From assembly GCA_013154075.1 (NCBI GenBank), contig JAADDG010000187.1, positions 1 through 8,151 of the forward strand: a DNA stretch of 8,151 bases, in the 5' to 3' direction. A program made the translations under genes and the position numbers. The notes beneath the pieces were generated by a model, which was not told the origin of the DNA, searched no databases, and saw nothing but the letters and a program-made list of their open reading frames with translations. This document shows, piece after piece, positions 4,732-8,151 of this stretch; position 1 is the stretch's first letter; each line of letters starts with the position of its first letter. This DNA comes from Campylobacterota bacterium. Its GTDB lineage: Bacteria > Campylobacterota > Campylobacteria > Campylobacterales > JAADDG01.

Positions 4732-6948
4732 TCATTCGCTCTTTCTAAAGATATACTCCTCATCGTAAGAGAGCCTATTTATATACTCTCTTTTTACCGA
4801 AGTTAGCACGAATCCCGGATTTTTCAAACCGAAACTTTTAGATAAATTCTCTATTCTTCTTATGAAACTCTTTTGGCTAAACTCCGACTTTAATACAAAG
4901 ATAGAGAGATCGCACTCTTTCAACAACACAAACGAATCGTTGGTAACATCTATTGGCGTCGTATCCACAACTATAAAATCGAAATATCTTCTAAGATTTT
5001 TCAAAATCAACTTCATCTCTTTCGATTCTATCAATTTGTGAGGATTCTCACTCGCTTTTCCGGAAGGTATGATATAGAGATTTTTCATCTTTTCATATTT
5101 TTTTACAACTTCCTCTATCTTGACTCTTCCTTCCAACAGATCGGCAAGCCCTTTGTCGTTTTGCAAATCGAATTTCTTATGAATTTCGCTTAGCATAAAA
5201 TCGCCGCAGATTAATATTACCCTTTGATCCCCCATAGCCAAAGTAGCCGCAAGATTCGATACGAATACGCTTTTGCCCTCTCCCGGAATCGTAGAGGAGA
5301 TGCCCACTATTTTGGATCTCCATCCGCTATCCAAAAGCTCTATATTTGTCTTTATCTCTCTGTAAGCCTCTTTATATTTAGAGGGAATATCCTCCGTAAC
5401 ATATATCTTATTGTAAAGTCTGTGATCGTTTACAAACGGAATAACTCCGTAAAGAGGCAAAGAGGAAAACTCCTCCACATCGTTTACGCTTCTTACGACA
5501 TTATCTTTTGCGTTTTTAAAAAACGCCGTCAAAAAAGCCAAAAAGAGCCCGCCTAAAAAAGCGTATAACAAAATATTTTTAAGCTTAGGCTTATAAGGCT
5601 CTTTGGAAGCCAAAGGCGGATCTATAACGCTAACTTCCGCATTATCCTTTATCCCGCTTAAAAGAAGCTCCGATCTCTCCTTGATTAAATAATCGTAATA
5701 ATTTTTGCTTATATCGTAATTTTGCCTCAAAACGATAAGCTCTTTCTCTTTTTTAGGAAGCTTAGAGAGCTTTTCGCTCTTTTGATTTAATACCTTTTTT
5801 ATAGCCGAAACTCTTTTATAGAGACTGTTTTGAATCTCTCTAATCATTTTATTTAAAGTTTTTTGTAGTTTTTCTATTTTTTGAGAAAACAGTATCACTT
5901 CGGGATCGAGCTCTCCCCTCTTCTCTTTCAAAAGATCTTTTTTTCTAAGCTTCTCCTCTATCTCTTTAGCTAAGGAGGATAGTTCGGGATATTTCCTCTC
6001 CAAAGCCGATACAATCAAATAATTTCCCTTCTTAATCTCTCTTTTTATCATATCCAAAGTATTTAGTTCAAGTTTTATTTTTCTAAGCTCCTCTTCATAC
6101 CCTATCGAAAAACCGAAAGGGGAGGGATCTACAGAGAGAGAATTTTTATCTTCATAACTTTTTAACCGTTTAAAAGCTCCGTTCATCTCCCTTTTAGCCT
6201 CTTTGATTTTGGAATCTAAAAAAGAGCTTAGTTTGGATATTTTTGCACTCTCTTCTTTTTTTAATCGCTCTTTATAGTTTTTTATCAAAGTATTCAAAAA
6301 ATCTTTTACTTTAAAGGGATCATCATCAAAATATGATATTTTAAGAATGGAAGAGTTTTTGGAGCTTTGAGAAATTTCAACCCTCTTTTGTACCGAAGAT
6401 ATGAGGTTTTCTCTTTTTTTAAACTTTACGAAATACCCTTTTTTATAATTTTCTCTCAAAACGGGAGATAATCTAAAAGAGATAAATGGAGAGTTTAAAA
6501 CCTCCTTGTTTGAGATAAGCTTTATACTTTCGGAATCGAAATCGTTAAAAACGGGAAATTTCACCTCTTTTAAAATGAAATTTCCGTCTTTAAATTCGAT
6601 TTCAAACTCTCTGTCATAAAAGGAGTCGTCTTTGATTTTAAGATCTCTAATTATAAAAGGTTTTTTTGCATATAGATCTATCTTTCTATAAAAGAGCCCT
6701 TTGGTATAATAATCTACCTCCAATCCCAAATCATCGACCGTTTTGGAAATAAGCCTTCTTGATTTTAAAATATCTTTTTGAGTCTCTATATCCTTGGAAA
6801 CTACTTTTATACTCGTATAACTTTTATAAAATTTGACGGAAAAAACATAATAAAAATACCCCGCACAAAGAGCGAACATCAATATCAAAAGGGTATAAAA
6901 TCTACTGTTTTTGCTAAAAATATTAAATCTTTTTAAAAACTCTCCCAT
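4732..6948 (-). CDS. Fused Wzz-type polysaccharide co-polymerase and BY-family tyrosine kinase (divergent)
   Basis: A 738-residue inner-membrane protein. Order: helix 1 (about 19-38), Wzz-type periplasmic domain, long charged coiled coil (about 225-430), GNVR-like segment (397-427, LPKKEKELIVLRQNYD), the Pro-rich IDPPLASKEPYKPK (442-455), helix 2 (about 458-477), then a cytoplasmic kinase domain. In the kinase part, EAYREIKTN (527-535) matches the oligomerisation motif, GEGKS (556-560) is Walker A, and FDFIVVDTTP (656-665) is Walker B. Walker A' is VILICGDF (577-584), where the family normally has D-x-D followed by Arg; the first Asp is Cys581 and the Arg position is Leu. The Tyr cluster at the C-terminus is sparse (Y722, Y728, Y732). 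Such proteins set polysaccharide chain length or export through autophosphorylation. Start ATG follows the Sel1-repeat gene's stop by 9 bases, with GGGG as a weak ribosome site, so it is probably the last gene of that operon. Confidence 0.9.
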   Translation of the reverse strand: MGEFLKRFNIFSKNSRFYTLLILMFALCAGYFYYVFSVKFYKSYTSIKVVSKDIETQKDILKSRRLISKTVDDLGLEVDYYTKGLFYRKIDLYAKKPFIIRDLKIKDDSFYDREFEIEFKDGNFILKEVKFPVFNDFDSESIKLISNKEVLNSPFISFRLSPVLRENYKKGYFVKFKKRENLISSVQKRVEISQSSKNSSILKISYFDDDPFKVKDFLNTLIKNYKERLKKEESAKISKLSSFLDSKIKEAKREMNGAFKRLKSYEDKNSLSVDPSPFGFSIGYEEELRKIKLELNTLDMIKREIKKGNYLIVSALERKYPELSSLAKEIEEKLRKKDLLKEKRGELDPEVILFSQKIEKLQKTLNKMIREIQNSLYKRVSAIKKVLNQKSEKLSKLPKKEKELIVLRQNYDISKNYYDYLIKERSELLLSGIKDNAEVSVIDPPLASKEPYKPKLKNILLYAFLGGLFLAFLTAFFKNAKDNVVRSVNDVEEFSSLPLYGVIPFVNDHRLYNKIYVTEDIPSKYKEAYREIKTNIELLDSGWRSKIVGISSTIPGEGKSVFVSNLAATLAMGDQRVILICGDFMLSEIHKKFDLQNDKGLADLLEGRVKIEEVVKKYEKMKNLYIIPSGKASENPHKLIESKEMKLILKNLRRYFDFIVVDTTPIDVTNDSFVLLKECDLSIFVLKSEFSQKSFIRRIENLSKSFGLKNPGFVLTSVKREYINRLSYDEEYIFRKSE

Positions 6949-6957
6949 ATTCAGCCC

Positions 6958-7572
6958 CTAATAGTTCCACAGCTTAAAAATTTCCCATGCCCTTTTAGCC
7001 TCATCATCCCCTCCCTCATAGGCTCTTCTTATCCACTCTTTAGCCTTTTTCATATCTTTTTCCACACCCAAACCGGCCGCGTACATAAGCCCCACTTTAG
7101 TTTGAGCCTTTATCAAACCTTCGTTTGCAGCTTTTAAAAACCACTCATAAGCTTTTTTAGGATCTTTTTTGCAACCTTTGCCTTCCAAATAAAGTAAAGC
7201 CAGCTTATACATAGCGGCCACTTCCCCTTCTCTTGCGGCTCTTTCGTACCAATAGCAAGCTTTGGAGAGATCTTTTAGAGTACCTTTGCCTTCAAAATAT
7301 AAATCGGCAAGAAGATATTGCGCTTTGGAAAAGTTTTTTAAAGAGGCTTTTTGAAGCCAAAAGAGAGCCTTTTTGTAATCTTGTCTAACGCCTCTTGCTT
7401 TCATATAAGAGACGCCAAGAGCGTACATAGCCCAAGCGTCCTCTTTCAAAGCCAAATCATGAAGAATATTGTAAGCTTTTTTGTTTCCGAAAGTTTCGTA
7501 AAGTTCGGATCCGTCATCTTCCCACGCAAAAAGAAGCGTACAAAGAGAGAGAATCCAAAAAAATTTTCTCAT
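6958..7572 (-). CDS. Secreted Sel1-like repeat protein
   Basis: A 204-residue product with a Sec signal peptide (MRKFFWILSLCTLLFA, probable cleavage after Ala16). I chose the ATG at 7572 because it puts the signal peptide at the N-terminus; the longer frame from a TTG at 7602 would overlap the upstream gene and add ten residues before it. The mature protein is an array of about four Sel1-like repeats of 36 residues (about 46-80, 82-116, 118-152 and 154-188), each with the A-x-Y-x-L-x2-L-Y-x2-G-x-G and KA-x2-W-x2-KA pattern. These alpha-hairpin repeats bind partner proteins. There are only two Cys in the repeats (106 and 134), so it is not a typical Helicobacter cysteine-rich Hcp. It lies between a chemoreceptor and a Wzz/BY-kinase gene with gaps of 13 and 9 bases; a periplasmic partner or regulator of the polysaccharide machinery is a reasonable guess only. 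No good Shine-Dalgarno is visible. Confidence 0.87.
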   Translation of the reverse strand: MRKFFWILSLCTLLFAWEDDGSELYETFGNKKAYNILHDLALKEDAWAMYALGVSYMKARGVRQDYKKALFWLQKASLKNFSKAQYLLADLYFEGKGTLKDLSKACYWYERAAREGEVAAMYKLALLYLEGKGCKKDPKKAYEWFLKAANEGLIKAQTKVGLMYAAGLGVEKDMKKAKEWIRRAYEGGDDEAKRAWEIFKLWNY

Positions 7573-7585
7573 AAAATAACCGTTA

Positions 7586-8151
7586 TTAAATCTCTTCCAC
7601 AAGATTATCGATCAAAGGAAACAGTTTATCGCTCATCTCTTCAACTTTTTCAAAATATTTTAAAATATCTTCATCATGACAATCAGGATTATTCATACAT
7701 GAAATAATATTCCTAATATTATCATGAAACTCTTTATGGTACTTAGCGATAGCCGAGTAGCTTGGAGTCCTGCCGTAAAGCTTCTTACCGTCCGTTTGAT
7801 ACCATTTCCCAAAATTACATGAATTTTCATCTTGCAATCTTATTTTTTCTCCTTTTAAAACAGTTTCCAACGCTTTCATCTTATATATTAAATGTTCCAA
7901 TTTAAATTTTTCATTATTTACTCTAAGGGACTCTTTATTAACCCTATTTTTTATATCAAAAGATAATTGTATAACTTTCTCCAAATCCTGCTTAAACTGC
8001 ACAAGATGAGAAGAGGATCTGTTTGCTTCGCTTTCAAGCTTCTCGCTATCCTCATACATCGTAGAAGCGTTTTGTTTTAGAGTATTTATTGTTATCTCCA
8101 CTTCGGCGGTAGCCTTTTGGGTTCTCTCGGCAAGCTTTCTAACTTCATCCG
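7586..8151 (-). CDS. Methyl-accepting chemotaxis protein, C-terminal part with CZB zinc-binding domain (N-terminus outside window)
   Basis: The frame is open to the window edge, and the first visible residues DEVRKLAERTQKATAEV are the strongly conserved arm just after the signalling tip of chemoreceptors, which contacts CheA and CheW. The GTG at 8101 is therefore internal, not a start. After the returning coiled coil comes a C-terminal CZB (chemoreceptor zinc-binding) domain: LEHLIYK (His86 of the visible part), CNFGKWY (Cys111) and YHKEFH (His138, His142) supply the 3-His/1-Cys zinc site, in the correct order. About 187 residues are visible. CZB receptors such as Helicobacter TlpD sense zinc-linked oxidant or hypochlorite signals; whether this one is cytosolic depends on the missing N-terminus. 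It appears to be the upstream gene of an operon with the Sel1-repeat and Wzz/BY-kinase genes. Confidence 0.92.
   Translation of the reverse strand, partial: DEVRKLAERTQKATAEVEITINTLKQNASTMYEDSEKLESEANRSSSHLVQFKQDLEKVIQLSFDIKNRVNKESLRVNNEKFKLEHLIYKMKALETVLKGEKIRLQDENSCNFGKWYQTDGKKLYGRTPSYSAIAKYHKEFHDNIRNIISCMNNPDCHDEDILKYFEKVEEMSDKLFPLIDNLVEEI

Noticed and set aside
4710..4733. Inverted repeat GAGAGATT / AATCTCTC at the convergent gene ends as a two-way terminator
   Set aside because: The stem is 8 pairs, A/T- and GA-rich, with an 8-base loop and no T run on either side. It may arise from the GAGA-rich codons, so support is too weak to call it.
5224..5556. 110-codon plus-strand frame inside the Wzz/BY-kinase gene
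   Set aside because: It lies wholly opposite the kinase region, which has clear domain motifs, and has no recognisable features of its own.
7573..7602. Longer start (TTG at 7602) for the Sel1-repeat protein
   Set aside because: It would put ten polar residues in front of a good signal peptide and overlap the chemoreceptor gene. The ATG at 7572 is the better choice.
8099..8101. GTG as the start of a 171-residue protein
   Set aside because: The same frame continues to the window edge and encodes the conserved chemoreceptor DEVRKLAERTQKA segment, so the gene is only partly visible.

Overview
The window looks like chromosome from a member of the Campylobacterota (epsilonproteobacteria). This is inferred from its low G+C, lysine-, isoleucine- and AGA/ATA-rich coding, tight overlapping genes, and protein types common in that group. 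No rRNA or tRNA is present to fix the genus. There is no mobile element, CRISPR array or RNA gene, and coding density is very high.

Layout, left to right. (1) Positions 1-1984, plus strand: the almost complete end of an HI0933/BaiN-family FAD oxidoreductase, then a DMT/EamA membrane transporter that starts on TTG and overlaps it by 4 bases. Both look like ordinary housekeeping or accessory metabolism genes. (2) Positions 1982-4727, plus strand: a four-gene secretion and adhesion locus, the most interesting part. It encodes a small exported lysine-rich protein with two 34-residue-spaced ASPTI motifs, a 95-residue exported protein of unknown family, an exported protein built of 34-residue repeats with no length variation, and a CsgG-like outer-membrane lipoprotein with a C-terminal peptidoglycan-binding-like domain. 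I read it as a curli-like (nucleation/precipitation type) fibre system: subunits exported by Sec, then passed through a CsgG-type pore. Two promoters matching the flagellar sigma-28 pattern (TAAA, 17 bases, CGATAT) lie in front of the first and third genes. A hairpin follows the repeat-protein gene. (3) Positions 4732-8151, minus strand, convergent with the fibre locus across only 4 bases: the C-terminal part of a soluble-domain chemoreceptor with a zinc-binding CZB domain, a secreted Sel1-repeat protein, and a 738-residue fused Wzz/BY-kinase that controls polysaccharide chain length or export. Gaps of 13 and 9 bases suggest one operon.

Taken together, the window pairs a putative amyloid-like surface fibre with a polysaccharide co-polymerase and a chemoreceptor, which fits a biofilm-matrix or attachment neighbourhood. 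The repeat protein is strongly basic (about 40 Lys/Arg against 16 Asp/Glu in the mature part by hand count), unlike the acidic CsgA of enteric curli, so binding to an acidic polysaccharide is a reasonable but untested idea. All family assignments come from reading motifs by eye; no database search was run.
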